Below are positions 15,822 through 25,046 of a DNA stretch of 64,000 nt, piece after piece. How positions within the stretch are numbered: the stretch's first letter is position 1; every line of letters begins with the position of its first letter. The stretch comes from Schlegelella_A sp036496385. Lineage in GTDB: Bacteria; Pseudomonadota; Gammaproteobacteria; Burkholderiales; Burkholderiaceae_C. The notes under the pieces are model-generated. The model made no database searches. It was not told the DNA's origin and worked only from the letters and a program-made list of their open reading frames with translations. Position numbers and translations under genes: made by a program. The DNA lies in contig DASXLD010000070.1 of assembly GCA_036496385.1 (NCBI GenBank), positions 197,844 through 261,843 of the forward strand, read 5' to 3'.

Positions 15822-17219
15822 CTAGACGCGGGGATGGCGGCGGTGAAAGTCGGTGACACGCTGGAACGCCCGGCCTGCGCGCACCACTGCCGCTTCGCCG
15901 AGCGGCTTGCCGACGAACTGCGCGGCGATCGGCAGCCCGGCCGTGGTGAATGCGACCGGGAACGTCAGCGTCGGGTTGCCGGACATGTCGAACGGCGCCG
16001 TGTAGCGGATCAGCGCGGCGAGCTCCGCCGGCACCCGGCCGAGCGTACCCATCCGCGCGACGGTCGGCGCCGCGATCGGCTGCGCCGGAATCAGCATCGC
16101 ATCGACCGGCGCGAGCACAGCGAGGACGCGGCCGGCGAAGTCGCGACGGCGAAGCAGGATCTTCTGGTAGTCGGCGCCGCTCAGAGCGCGGCCGGCATCG
16201 ATCAGCCCTGCCAGGCCTGGGCCGTAGCGATCGCGCTCGGCGGGAAATGTCTTCTCGTGCGCGACCGCGGTCTCGACGGCGCAATGCAGTCCCCAGTCTG
16301 CGGTCATTGCATCGACGGCCGGAAAACGCAGCGAGACGATCTCGGCACCGAGCGAGCGCACCGTCGCGAGCGCCGCCTCGACGGCGGCATGCACTTCGGC
16401 GTCGACGTCGCCGAGCGCGTAGCTTTCGTCGAAGCCGATCCGCGTGCCACGCAGCGAGCCGTCGTCGCCGGCGAGGTAGTCGGGCACCGCCGCGAGCAGC
16501 GCGGTCGGGTCGCGCGGATCGCTGCCGGCGATCGCCTGCAGGACGATCGCGGCGTCGGCGGCGCTGCGGCACATCGGGCCGATGTGGTCGAGCGAGGCGG
16601 CGAGCTCGAAGCAGCCGAAGCGCGAGACGCGGCCCCACGTCGGCTTGATGCCGGTGACGCCGTTCGCCGCCGACGGGAAGCGGATCGAACCGCCGGTGTC
16701 GGAGCCGAGCGAGCCGAAGCAGAGACCCGCGGCAGTCGCGACGCCCGAGCCGCTCGATGAAGCGCCCGACCAGTGGTCGCGGTGCCAGGGATTGACCGGC
16801 GGCGGCACGTCCGGGTGGTGATCGGCGAACGCGCCCTCGGTGAGCTGGAGCTTGCCAAGCAGGACGGCGCCCGCTTCGCGCAGCTTGCGAACGACGGTCG
16901 CATCGACCGCGGGATGGAAGTCGCGGTGCAGCGGCATTCCGGCCGCGGTCGCGATGCCTTCGGTCCAGCACAGGTCCTTGACGGCAACCGGAACGCCGTG
17001 CAGCTGCGAGAGGACCTGACGCCGGCCGATCATCTGCTCGGCCGCGCGCGCCTGCGCGAGCGCAAGGTCGCGGGTGACGAGCGCGTACGACTTCAGCGCC
17101 GGATCGACGCGCTCGATCCGGTGCAGCATCTCCTCGGTCAGCTCGACCGGCGAGAGCTTGCGCGCGGCAAGGAGCCGCGACAGCTCCTCGATCGAGAGGT
17201 AGTGGACGTCGTCGAGCAT
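15822..17219 (-). CDS. Amidase (amidase signature family), second copy
   Basis: 465 residues from the ATG at 17219; a TTG at 17237 would add six residues. The Ser-cisSer-Lys catalytic set is present: Lys in VAVKDLCW, Ser in GASSSGSG and the nucleophile in GSDTGGSIRFPS. This DTGGSIR wording is the common form of the family (GatA, aryl amidases), unlike the DQGGSIR form of the other amidase in the window. The gene lies 39 bases after the GFA gene and so belongs to the three-gene operon with the FAD monooxygenase. It converges on marR. The substrate is unknown. Confidence 0.85.
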   Translation of the reverse strand: MLDDVHYLSIEELSRLLAARKLSPVELTEEMLHRIERVDPALKSYALVTRDLALAQARAAEQMIGRRQVLSQLHGVPVAVKDLCWTEGIATAAGMPLHRDFHPAVDATVVRKLREAGAVLLGKLQLTEGAFADHHPDVPPPVNPWHRDHWSGASSSGSGVATAAGLCFGSLGSDTGGSIRFPSAANGVTGIKPTWGRVSRFGCFELAASLDHIGPMCRSAADAAIVLQAIAGSDPRDPTALLAAVPDYLAGDDGSLRGTRIGFDESYALGDVDAEVHAAVEAALATVRSLGAEIVSLRFPAVDAMTADWGLHCAVETAVAHEKTFPAERDRYGPGLAGLIDAGRALSGADYQKILLRRRDFAGRVLAVLAPVDAMLIPAQPIAAPTVARMGTLGRVPAELAALIRYTAPFDMSGNPTLTFPVAFTTAGLPIAAQFVGKPLGEAAVVRAGRAFQRVTDFHRRHPRV

Positions 17220-17258
17220 CGGCCGATTCTTGCCCAATCGGTGGCGTCGTGGCCGGCG

Positions 17259-17684
17259 CTACGCCGAAGCGGCGTCCGGCGCCGGCTTCTTCGGCAGGTC
17301 GTCGGCGATCGCGATCCAGTCGACGTGCGTGTCCCAGTAGGCGTGCGCCTGCGGCGCCTTGTCGACCGGACCGTCGAAGTTGGCGAGCACGGCATGCAAC
17401 TCGCCGGGCCAGTTCGGCGAGCAGAAGAAGAGCGTGCTCCCGCACGCCGAGCAGAAGCCGCGCTCGCCGCCGCCCGCGGCGTGGTACCACGACAGCCGCG
17501 CCTCGCGATCGCGCAGCTCGACGCCGTCGGCGTCGAGCCCGACCCAGGTCACGAACGCGGCGCCGTGCGCGCGACGACAGCGCGAGCAGTGGCAGTGGGC
17601 GACCCAGCGCGACGGCAACCGCGCCTCGAAGGAGACCGCCTCGCAGAGGCACCGTCCTGTTGCCTTGGCGTCGGAACCGTTCAT
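17259..17684 (-). CDS. GFA-family (CENP-V fold) zinc protein
   Basis: 141 residues from the ATG at 17684, which overlaps the stop of the FAD monooxygenase (ATGA). The zinc ligands appear in GRCLCEAVSF (about 10-19), HCHCSRCRRAHG and FCSACGSTLFF. These are the conserved cysteines of the family named after glutathione-dependent formaldehyde-activating enzyme. Most members have no proven enzymatic role. It could handle an aldehyde made by the neighbouring monooxygenase, which is only inference from position. Confidence 0.85.
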   Translation of the reverse strand: MNGSDAKATGRCLCEAVSFEARLPSRWVAHCHCSRCRRAHGAAFVTWVGLDADGVELRDREARLSWYHAAGGGERGFCSACGSTLFFCSPNWPGELHAVLANFDGPVDKAPQAHAYWDTHVDWIAIADDLPKKPAPDAASA

Positions 17685-18922
17685 GCAACCTCCGGCAAAT
17701 GAACGTGCTCGGGCCGGATCCCCATGCCGAGCAGGCGCGCCATCATCCGCTGCAGCATCGGCACCGCGGTGACGATGCGGATCGGCAGCGGCACGGCGAG
17801 ATCGGTGTTCGCGCCGGACATCACGGGCACGAGGACGTTGTCCTGGATCGCGAGCTGCGCCGCCTGCGTCGCCTTGGTCGGCCAGAGGCGGCGACGGCGC
17901 ACCGCGTCGAGGTCGTCGTCGCTGACCGTGCCAGCGCGCAGCTTGATGGCCAGCAGGTTCGCAGCGGCAACGGCGTCCTGGATCGCGAGGTTGATGCCGA
18001 CGCCGCCGATCGGCGACATCGCATGTGCAGCGTCGCCGATGCAGAGCAGGCCGGGCTTCGACCACTTGGTAAGCCGGTCGACCGCCACGGTGAGCAGCTT
18101 GACGTCGTCCCACGAGCGGACATCGGCGGCGATGTGCGGGCCGAGGATCGGCGCGGCGTCGACCACCTCGGCATGGAACTGCTCGATCGGCCGTGCGCGC
18201 AGCGCCTCGGCACCGCCCTTGGCGATGACGAACGCGCACTGCCAGTAGTCGCGGCGGTCGATGGTGACGACGAAGTGTCCGGGAGCGATGCGCGCGAGGC
18301 TGGTGTCGGCCTCGGCCGGATCGCGCCGGACGCGAAACCAGAGCACGTCGATCGGCGCGCCGAGATCTTCGACCGGGAGCCCGGCCGCCGCGCGCACGGT
18401 CGAGTCGCGGCCGTCGCAGCCGACCGTGCAATCGGCGCGGATCTCGAACTCGCCGCTGCTCGCCGTCCCGCGCACACCGACGACGCGCCCGCCCTCCTTC
18501 ACGACGCCGGTCACTTCGGCGTGCATGCGCAGCGTGAACGTCGGCAGCGTGCGCGCCTGCTCGGCGAGGAAATCGAGGAAGTCCCATTGCGGCATCAGCG
18601 CGATGAACGCGTAGCGCGGCGGCAGGCCACGGAAATCGCCGAGCTGGACATGCTCCTTGCCGAACCAGCCTCCGATCACCTCGAGGCGCTGGTGCGGGCG
18701 CTCGAGGAAGGCGTCGAGCAGGCCGAGCTCGTCGAGGATGCGCAGCGTCGACGGGTGCACGGTGTCGCCGCGGAAGTCGCGCAGGAAGTCGCCGTGCTTC
18801 TCGAGCACGACGGTGCGCACGCCGGCGCGCGCCAGCAGGTAGCCGAGCATCATCCCGGCCGGGCCGCCACCGGCGATGCAGCATTGCGTCGAAGGCGGCG
18901 GGTCGCGGTCTTGCGCGGTCAT
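17681..18922 (-). CDS. FAD-dependent monooxygenase, aromatic-hydroxylase type
   Basis: 413 residues of the p-hydroxybenzoate hydroxylase/UbiH fold. The dinucleotide-binding GGGPAGMM is near residues 18-25, the DG motif is in GCDGRDSTVR (about 167-176), and the second FAD motif is in GDAAHAMSPIGGVGIN. The stretch EKHGDFLRDFRGDTVHPSTL is characteristic of a common uncharacterised bacterial subgroup. It would hydroxylate an aromatic or related ring using NAD(P)H and oxygen. It is the first gene of the operon with the GFA protein and the second amidase, and is divergent from the DAO-type gene (86 bases). Confidence 0.85.
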   Translation of the reverse strand: MTAQDRDPPPSTQCCIAGGGPAGMMLGYLLARAGVRTVVLEKHGDFLRDFRGDTVHPSTLRILDELGLLDAFLERPHQRLEVIGGWFGKEHVQLGDFRGLPPRYAFIALMPQWDFLDFLAEQARTLPTFTLRMHAEVTGVVKEGGRVVGVRGTASSGEFEIRADCTVGCDGRDSTVRAAAGLPVEDLGAPIDVLWFRVRRDPAEADTSLARIAPGHFVVTIDRRDYWQCAFVIAKGGAEALRARPIEQFHAEVVDAAPILGPHIAADVRSWDDVKLLTVAVDRLTKWSKPGLLCIGDAAHAMSPIGGVGINLAIQDAVAAANLLAIKLRAGTVSDDDLDAVRRRRLWPTKATQAAQLAIQDNVLVPVMSGANTDLAVPLPIRIVTAVPMLQRMMARLLGMGIRPEHVHLPEVA

Positions 18923-19008
18923 GTCGGTCGCGAGCGAGCCATGCGTGATTCAACCAGATCGCGGCCGCGGCTGCGATCGGGTCCGCTGCGGCCGACAATC
19001 CGTGCCCG

Positions 19009-20151
19009 ATGCGCTCGAACGTCCACACCGCCGACGTGCTGATCGTCGGCGCCGGCATCGCCGGAGCTTCGATCGGCTACTTCCTCGCTCCGCGCTGCCG
19101 CGTGCTGCTTCTCGAGCGCGAAAGCCAGCCCGGCTACCACTCGACCGGCCGCTCGGCGGCGCTCTTCTTCGAGAGCTACGGAACCGCGCAGGTGCGTGCC
19201 TTGACGCTGGCGAGCCGCGCCTTCCTCGACGACCCGCCGGCCGGCTTCGTCGACGGCCCGATCCTGGCGCCGCGCGGCGCGCTGCTCGTCGCTGCGCCCG
19301 AGCACGAGGTCGAGCTCGCCGACGCCTGGGACGTGCTGCGCACGACGAGCGCGCGCGGCGCGCTGCTCGACGCACGCGCGGCGCGCGAGATCGTCCCGGT
19401 GCTGCGCGAGGGCACGGTCCTCGGTGCGGTCTTCGAGCCCGACGCCGCCGACATCGACGTCCACCGGCTGCACCAGGGATTCCTGCGCGGCGTCCGTCGC
19501 GCCGGCGGCAGCATCGTCTGCGACGCCGATGTGCAGGCGATCGCGCGCGCCGACCGCGGCGGTGTCTGGCAGGTCGACGCCGGCGCTGTTCGCTGCCAGG
19601 CGCCGGTGATCGTCGACGCCGCCGGAGCCTGGTGCGACCGTATCGCCGCGCTCGCCGGCGTCGCGCCGCTCGGCCTCGTCGCGAAGCGGCGCAGCATCTT
19701 CACGTTCGCGCCGCCCTCCAAGCTCGACACCACGCGCTGGCCGTTGTTCGGCGACGTCGGCGAGAGCTGGTACGTCAAGCCCGACGCCGGCCTCCTGCTC
19801 GGCTCGCCAGCCAACGCCGATCCGATAGCGCCGCAGGACGTTCAACCCGAAGAGCTCGACATCGCGCTCGCGATCGCTCGCATCGCAGCGGCGACGACGC
19901 TCCAGGTGCGGCCACGGCGCAGCTGGGCGGGGCTGCGCTCGTTCGTCGCTGACGGCGACCTCGTCGCCGGCTTCGCTGCCGGCGCGGCGGGGTTTTTCTG
20001 GCTCGCCGCGCAAGGCGGCTACGGCATCCAGACCGCGGCGGCGATGGGCGAGGCGTGCGCGGCGCTAGTCCGCGGCGAGCCGCTGCCGGAGCGGATTGCC
20101 GCGTTCGGCGTGACCGCGGCCTCGCTCGCGCCAACCCGGCCTTCGCTGTAG
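19009..20151 (+). CDS. FAD-dependent oxidoreductase, DAO (glycine/D-amino acid oxidase) type
   Basis: 380 residues. The Rossmann motif GAGIAGASIGYFLA is at about 14-27, followed by ERESQPGYHSTGRSAALF, the region where DAO proteins bind FAD. The C-terminus has AGAAGFFWLAAQGGYGIQTAAAMG, the usual second FAD contact. Members oxidise amines or amino acids, or 2-hydroxy acids as in LhgO. The substrate is not evident. It is divergent from the FAD monooxygenase and converges on the glycosylase gene. Confidence 0.85.
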   Translation: MRSNVHTADVLIVGAGIAGASIGYFLAPRCRVLLLERESQPGYHSTGRSAALFFESYGTAQVRALTLASRAFLDDPPAGFVDGPILAPRGALLVAAPEHEVELADAWDVLRTTSARGALLDARAAREIVPVLREGTVLGAVFEPDAADIDVHRLHQGFLRGVRRAGGSIVCDADVQAIARADRGGVWQVDAGAVRCQAPVIVDAAGAWCDRIAALAGVAPLGLVAKRRSIFTFAPPSKLDTTRWPLFGDVGESWYVKPDAGLLLGSPANADPIAPQDVQPEELDIALAIARIAAATTLQVRPRRSWAGLRSFVADGDLVAGFAAGAAGFFWLAAQGGYGIQTAAAMGEACAALVRGEPLPERIAAFGVTAASLAPTRPSL

Positions 20152-20188
20152 CGTCTCCGCCGCATCCGGCGCAGCGGCGAGGACACCG

Positions 20189-20776
20189 TCAACGCCCTCC
20201 CCGCCTCGCCCTCGCGGAACTCGTCGCAATCGGCTTGCTGAGATAGGGCGACCCGGCGAGAACGAAGCGCCAGGGCTGCTCGCGCGCCTTGCTGATGCCG
20301 ATCCGCACGCCGGCGTGGACGACGACGGTGGCGTCGCCGCCCGCGACGACGCGAAAGGGCTTGCGATCGAGGCGCAACCCGTTGTGCTCGTGAGTGACGC
20401 CGAGTGCCTGGCAGAGGCGCCCGGGCCCCGAGCAGAGCAGCCGCTCGCTGTCGACGCCGCGGCGCGCACCCATGCGCTCGATGCCGGCGGTTGGCTCGAG
20501 CGCGCGCAACAGGACCCCCGCGCCATGGCCGCGCGGCATGCAGACGAAGTTCAGGCACCAGTGAATTCCGTACGAGCGGTACACGTAGGCGCGCCCGGGC
20601 GGCCCGAACATCACCGCGGCGCGCGCCGTGTGGCCGGCGTAGCTGTGCGACGCCGGATCGTCCTCGTCGTAGGCCTCGGTCTCGACGATCGTGCCGCCGA
20701 CGCCGTCGACGAATAGGCTGGCGCCGATCAGCTCGCGCGCGACGACGAGCGAAGGAGCAGCGAAATCGATCGGCAT
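20189..20776 (-). CDS. mpg: 3-methyladenine DNA glycosylase
   Basis: 195 residues from the ATG at 20776. It is of the AAG/MPG fold: VETEAYDEDDPASHSY (31-46), in which E34 matches the catalytic glutamate of human AAG. Then come GPPGRAYVYRSYGIHWCLN and LLCSGPGRLCQALG. It removes alkylated purines and hypoxanthine from DNA. A longer frame exists upstream, but the extra part has no family match. It stands between convergent and divergent neighbours, so it is probably transcribed alone. Confidence 0.88.
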   Translation of the reverse strand: MPIDFAAPSLVVARELIGASLFVDGVGGTIVETEAYDEDDPASHSYAGHTARAAVMFGPPGRAYVYRSYGIHWCLNFVCMPRGHGAGVLLRALEPTAGIERMGARRGVDSERLLCSGPGRLCQALGVTHEHNGLRLDRKPFRVVAGGDATVVVHAGVRIGISKAREQPWRFVLAGSPYLSKPIATSSARARRGGR

Positions 20777-20871
20777 CGGCGAAGAATACGCAGGCGCGCG
20801 CCGGGTGCACGCGGCGCCGCGGCGCGAGGGCATCGATAGAATCCGCGCATCCTCGTCGTGTTCGCAAGCAC

Positions 20872-21720
20872 GTGTCCGATCGTCGCAAGGTCCTGCCCCA
20901 GTACGTGCTGCCGAAGCGGGGCCTGACGGCGTTCGCCGGGCGCGTCGCATCGCGCCAGCGCGGCGCGACGACGACACGGCTGGTGCGCTGGTTCGTCCGC
21001 AAGTACGGCGTCGATCTCGGCGAGGCGGCCGAGAGCGACGCCGCCGCGTACCCGAGCTTCAACGATTTCTTCACCCGCGCGCTCAAGCCCGGCGCCAGGC
21101 CGATCGCCGACGCCGACCTCGTCTGCCCGGTCGACGGCACGATCAGCCAGTTCGGCCGCATCGAGCACGACCAGATCCTGCAGGCCAAGGGGCATCGCTA
21201 CTCGACCGCGGCGCTCGTCGGCGGCGACCATGCGCTCGCCGAGCGCTTCCACGACGGCAGCTTCGCGACGCTCTACCTGAGCCCGAAGGACTACCACCGC
21301 ATCCACATGCCGTGCGACGGCACGCTGACGCGGATGATCCACGTCCCGGGGTCGCTGTTCTCGGTCAATCCGACGACGGCGCGCGGCGTCCCCGGCCTCT
21401 TCGCGCGCAACGAGCGCGTCGTCTGCGTCTTCGAATCCGACACTGTCGGCGTCTTCGTGCTGACGCTCGTCGGCGCGACGATCGTCGGCAGCATGGCGAC
21501 GGTCTGGCACGGCGCGGTCAACCCGCCGCGTGTGCGCCGGGTGCGCGAATGGCACTACCCCGAGCGCGCGGTGACGCTGAAGAAGGGCGCCGAGATGGGC
21601 CGCTTCATGCTCGGCTCGACCGTCGTCCTGCTTTTTCCCGACCGCGCGCTGCGCTTCGCGCCGGACTGGCATCCGGGTGGCGCCGTGCGCCTGGGCCAGC
21701 CGATGGCAGAGCTCGGTTGA
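20872..21720 (+). CDS. psd: Phosphatidylserine decarboxylase proenzyme
   Basis: 282 residues from the GTG at 20872 (VSDRRKVLPQ). The conserved blocks YPSFNDFFTRALKPGARPI, LSPKDYHRIHMP and the autocleavage motif LGST near the C-terminus (cut before S249, which becomes the pyruvoyl group) are all present. The enzyme makes phosphatidylethanolamine at the inner membrane. No pssA gene is adjacent. A TTG that overlaps its stop could start the next gene, so the two are likely co-transcribed. Confidence 0.92.
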   Translation: MSDRRKVLPQYVLPKRGLTAFAGRVASRQRGATTTRLVRWFVRKYGVDLGEAAESDAAAYPSFNDFFTRALKPGARPIADADLVCPVDGTISQFGRIEHDQILQAKGHRYSTAALVGGDHALAERFHDGSFATLYLSPKDYHRIHMPCDGTLTRMIHVPGSLFSVNPTTARGVPGLFARNERVVCVFESDTVGVFVLTLVGATIVGSMATVWHGAVNPPRVRRVREWHYPERAVTLKKGAEMGRFMLGSTVVLLFPDRALRFAPDWHPGGAVRLGQPMAELG

Positions 21721-21731
21721 GCGGGCGATCC

Positions 21732-22682
21732 GTGCGCGCCGTCTTCGTCGATGCTAATCCCGCACTGCGCGCGGTCGCGGAGCGCGTCGGCCCGGTCGCG
21801 ACGCCGACGCTCGAGGTCGCGTACGGCCACGCCGGCGTCCTTCCCGAGGAGCTGCCCGCGATGCTCGCCGGCGCGCCGATCGCCGTCATCGACCACACCG
21901 CGCTGCCGATCGCGATCGCGCGCCGCTGCACCGGCCTTCGCGACGTCGTCTTCCTCGGCACCGGCGCGCGCAGCTACATGGAGCCGGAGGCGCTCGCCGC
22001 GATCGGCATCGCCGTCCACGTCATCAAGGGCTACGGCGACACCGCTGTCGCCGAGTGCGCGATCGGGCTGTTGTTCGCGGCGGCGCGCGGCTTCGCTGCC
22101 ATGGACCGCGCGATGCGCGAAGGTCAGTGGCTGCGCACCGAAGGCAGCCAGCTCGGCGGCAAGACGCTCGGCCTGATCGGCTTCGGCGGCATCGCCGCCG
22201 AGGTGGCGCGGATCGCGACCGGCATCGGCATGCGCGTCGTCGCCTGGAACCGGACGGCCAAGAGCGCTGCCGGCGTCGAATTCGTGCCGATCGATCGGCT
22301 GCTCGCCGAGAGCGACGCGGTGTCGCTGCACCTGCTGCTCGACGACGAGACGCGCGGCTTCCTTTCGGCCCCGCGGATCGCGGCGATGAAGCGCGGCGTC
22401 CTCCTCGTCAACACCGCGCGTGGCGCGCTCGTCGACGAAGACGCGCTCGTCGCCGCACTGCGCTCGGGGCAGATCGGCCACGCCGGGCTCGACGTGTTCG
22501 CGGTCGAGCCACTGCCGCCGGGGCATGTTCTCGAGACATTGCCCAACGTCACGCTCTCGGCGCACTCCGGCTTCCGCACGCCGGAGGCGAACACGAAGCT
22601 GATCGAGGCGGCGTTCACGCACTGCGCGCGCATCGTCGCGGCCGCGGCCGCCGACGGCGCCCGAGCGAGCCGTCACCGCTAG
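21732..22682 (+). CDS. D-isomer-specific 2-hydroxyacid dehydrogenase
   Basis: 316 residues from the GTG at 21732; an in-frame TTG at 21717 would overlap the psd stop. The NAD-binding part has GLIGFGGIAAEVAR. The catalytic residues are Arg in NTARGALVDEDAL, Glu in DVFAVEPLP and His in TLSAHSGFRTPEA, so the set is complete. The glycine motif reads GFGGIA instead of GxGxxG, as in some members. It reduces a 2-keto acid to a D-2-hydroxy acid or the reverse. The exact substrate is unknown. Confidence 0.85.
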   Translation: MRAVFVDANPALRAVAERVGPVATPTLEVAYGHAGVLPEELPAMLAGAPIAVIDHTALPIAIARRCTGLRDVVFLGTGARSYMEPEALAAIGIAVHVIKGYGDTAVAECAIGLLFAAARGFAAMDRAMREGQWLRTEGSQLGGKTLGLIGFGGIAAEVARIATGIGMRVVAWNRTAKSAAGVEFVPIDRLLAESDAVSLHLLLDDETRGFLSAPRIAAMKRGVLLVNTARGALVDEDALVAALRSGQIGHAGLDVFAVEPLPPGHVLETLPNVTLSAHSGFRTPEANTKLIEAAFTHCARIVAAAAADGARASRHR

Positions 22683-22700
22683 GGCGCGACAGCGCTCCCG

Positions 22701-23690
22701 CTACTTGGCCGTCGCCCGCAGCAACTCGTCGTAGCGGACGGCGCGTGGCTCGTCGCCCTGCGCACGAAAGAGAAGCGCGAGTTCTTCGTAGACGTAGGGG
22801 TCGGGCTCGCCGTCCGCATCCCAGTCGCGTTCGAGCGCGAGCTGCAGCGCGACCGCCTCGTCGAGCCTGTTCATTGCGCGGTACGTCCGGGCGATCATCC
22901 AGTCGGCGATGCGGACGCTGCGCTTGCCGCCGCTGCGCTCATAGGCGAGGCGCGACAGGCGGAACTGCTCCAGCGCAGCGTCGTAGTCGCCCTGCAGGCG
23001 CTTCGCGTAGCCGACGTTGTTGCGCAGCGACCCTTCCCACTTCTTCGCCTCCGGTTGCCGCGACCGCTCCAGGTAGGCAAGCGCGCGTTCGTTCCACTCC
23101 AGCTGCCGAGCGGGCTCGATGTCGACGCTCACCATCATGTGCAGCGCATCGATCGTGAGATAGTCGAGTTGCGCCGACTCGGCGAGCTCGTACGCGCGCA
23201 GGTAGTGTCCGCGCGCCGTCTCGAGGTTCGCGGGCGTCTGCGTCTCAGGAGGATGGGCTGGCGACGCGTAGGTCCGGCCGAGCTCGAGGAAGTAGTGGAC
23301 GCGAACCTCGGTTCGAGCCGTCGCCTGCGCCTGCCCGACCGCGGCGAGGATCTCGCGCGCCTTGTCGAAATCGCGGCGCAGACCGTACGTCCTCGCGATC
23401 TGGGTCTGGAGGATGAGCCGATCGTCCTCGTCGGCGCCAGCGAGCGCGGCGACGAAGCGCTGCTCGCTCAGAGCAGGCTTGCCATAGTCCCAGAGCGCGT
23501 AAACGTCGACAGTGGCCATCGCGTGCAGGCAGAACAGGATCAGGATCGAACCCGCGACGGATCCTCTCACGGCCCGGCCGCGGCCGCCATCTCGCGTGCG
23601 ATGCGGCTCGGCCGGTTTGGCGATCGAGGTCGCGAGGTGGCGCCGCTCGACGAGGGTCTTGATCGCGGCCAAGGCCAGTTCGTTCTTCAT
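22701..23690 (-). CDS. TPR-repeat protein of unknown function
   Basis: Up to 329 residues from the ATG at 23690, which overlaps the P450 stop (ATGA). Residues 1-58 look poorly conserved, with a hydrophobic patch at about 49-62. A second ATG at 23519 (MATVDVYALWDYGKP) would give 272 residues and may be the true start. The remainder is helical repeats with TPR character, such as GDYDAALEQFRLSRLAYERSG and MNRLDEAVALQLALERD. Such proteins usually mediate protein contacts. Its pairing with a P450 is unexplained. Confidence 0.7.
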   Translation of the reverse strand: MKNELALAAIKTLVERRHLATSIAKPAEPHRTRDGGRGRAVRGSVAGSILILFCLHAMATVDVYALWDYGKPALSEQRFVAALAGADEDDRLILQTQIARTYGLRRDFDKAREILAAVGQAQATARTEVRVHYFLELGRTYASPAHPPETQTPANLETARGHYLRAYELAESAQLDYLTIDALHMMVSVDIEPARQLEWNERALAYLERSRQPEAKKWEGSLRNNVGYAKRLQGDYDAALEQFRLSRLAYERSGGKRSVRIADWMIARTYRAMNRLDEAVALQLALERDWDADGEPDPYVYEELALLFRAQGDEPRAVRYDELLRATAK

Positions 23691-24934
23691 CGCGAGGCGA
23701 CCGCCGCAAGAGGGTCGACGACGGCGAGCAACCGCGCATGGCCGCGAAAGCGCGCGCGTCGCGCCCGGAGCGCGGGCGCGGCGAGACGGTAGCCCGGGAA
23801 GCGGGCGAGAAAGCGGCCGATCGCAATCCGGCCTTCCAGCCGCGCAAGCCCCATGCCGACGCACTGGTGGATGCCCGAGCCGAAGGCGACGTGGCGGTTC
23901 GGCGCACGCGCGACGTCGAGCCGATCGGCGTCGGCGAAGGCATCGTCGTCGCGGTTCGCGGCGCCGATGCCGAGCGTGACCTGCGTGCGCGGCGCGAGCG
24001 CGACGCCGCCGATCACGGTCGCGCGCGTCGTGATGCGGTTGCCGAGCTGGTTCGAGCTCTCGAAGCGAAGGAATTCCTCGACCGCGCCGCGCACGAGCAG
24101 AGGCTCGGCGAGCAGGCGCACCTTCTCGTCGGGCCAGTCGAGCAGGCACGCGAGGCCGTTGCCGATCAGGTTGGTCGTCGTCTCGTGGCCGGCGTTGAGC
24201 AGGAAGATGCAGTTGTGCAGCAGCTCGGCGGCGCCGAGGGCCTCGCCGCCCTCGCCTGCGATCAGCCGGCTGAGGACATCGATCTCGGGGTCGCCCGGGG
24301 CGGCGCGGCGGCGCTCGACCAGGCCTTCGAGATAGCGCAGGAACTCGCGCACCGCGTGGTTGCCGCGCTCGCGCTGCGCCTCGCTCAGGGTGGGCTCGAG
24401 CGCGCCGAGGATCGCGAGCGACCAGTCGCGCAACGGCGCCCGTTCGTCGCCCGGCACGTCGAGCAGGTTGCCGATGACCTCGACCGGGATCGCGCTCGCG
24501 AACGCGGCGATGAGATCGACCTCGGCGCCGCCGCCGCGCGCCTGCATCGCATCGAGCAAGTGGTCGACGCGGTCGACGAGGCGCTCTTCCATCGCCGCGA
24601 TGTGGCGCGGCGTGAGAGCACCCGCGATCAGGCGGCGCACGCGCGTGTGCAGCGGCGGATCGTTGAAGACGAGACTCGTCGTGTGGTGCTCGAACAGCGG
24701 CGAGTCGCCGTACTTGGGCGCGAACTCCTCGTGCTTGTCGGAGCTGAACGTCGCCGCGTCCTTGTAGACGGCGACGACGTCGGCGTAGCGGCTGAGGAAG
24801 ACGCTGCCGTCGGCCATCCGCTTGACCGGCGCGTGCTCGCGCAAGGCGCGGTAGGTCGGGTAAGGGTCGGCGTAGAACGAGTCGGGTAGCCGCTTCAGGT
24901 CGAAGGCTTCGGCAAGAGCGGGATCGGCGGGCAC
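23687..24934 (-). CDS. Cytochrome P450
   Basis: 415 residues from a GTG at 24934. Soluble bacterial class: no membrane anchor, I-helix AGHETTT at 248-254, the ExxR pair at E287 and R290, and the haem loop FGSGIHQCVG at 351-360 with the cysteine ligand C358. Start and length are typical. It should hydroxylate a small organic compound with electrons from a ferredoxin system, but no ferredoxin or reductase gene is nearby. The substrate is unknown. Confidence 0.92.
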   Translation of the reverse strand: MPADPALAEAFDLKRLPDSFYADPYPTYRALREHAPVKRMADGSVFLSRYADVVAVYKDAATFSSDKHEEFAPKYGDSPLFEHHTTSLVFNDPPLHTRVRRLIAGALTPRHIAAMEERLVDRVDHLLDAMQARGGGAEVDLIAAFASAIPVEVIGNLLDVPGDERAPLRDWSLAILGALEPTLSEAQRERGNHAVREFLRYLEGLVERRRAAPGDPEIDVLSRLIAGEGGEALGAAELLHNCIFLLNAGHETTTNLIGNGLACLLDWPDEKVRLLAEPLLVRGAVEEFLRFESSNQLGNRITTRATVIGGVALAPRTQVTLGIGAANRDDDAFADADRLDVARAPNRHVAFGSGIHQCVGMGLARLEGRIAIGRFLARFPGYRLAAPALRARRARFRGHARLLAVVDPLAAVASR

Positions 24935-25046
24935 CGCGGAAGTCTACGGGCTGCGCGCGCCCGGTGAACGTGTCCGGAAGCGGCCGGCAGCCGGGCGTCG
25001 GAGCCGCTACCCTGCGCCCACATCTTGATTCGGCGAAGGAGACGCG

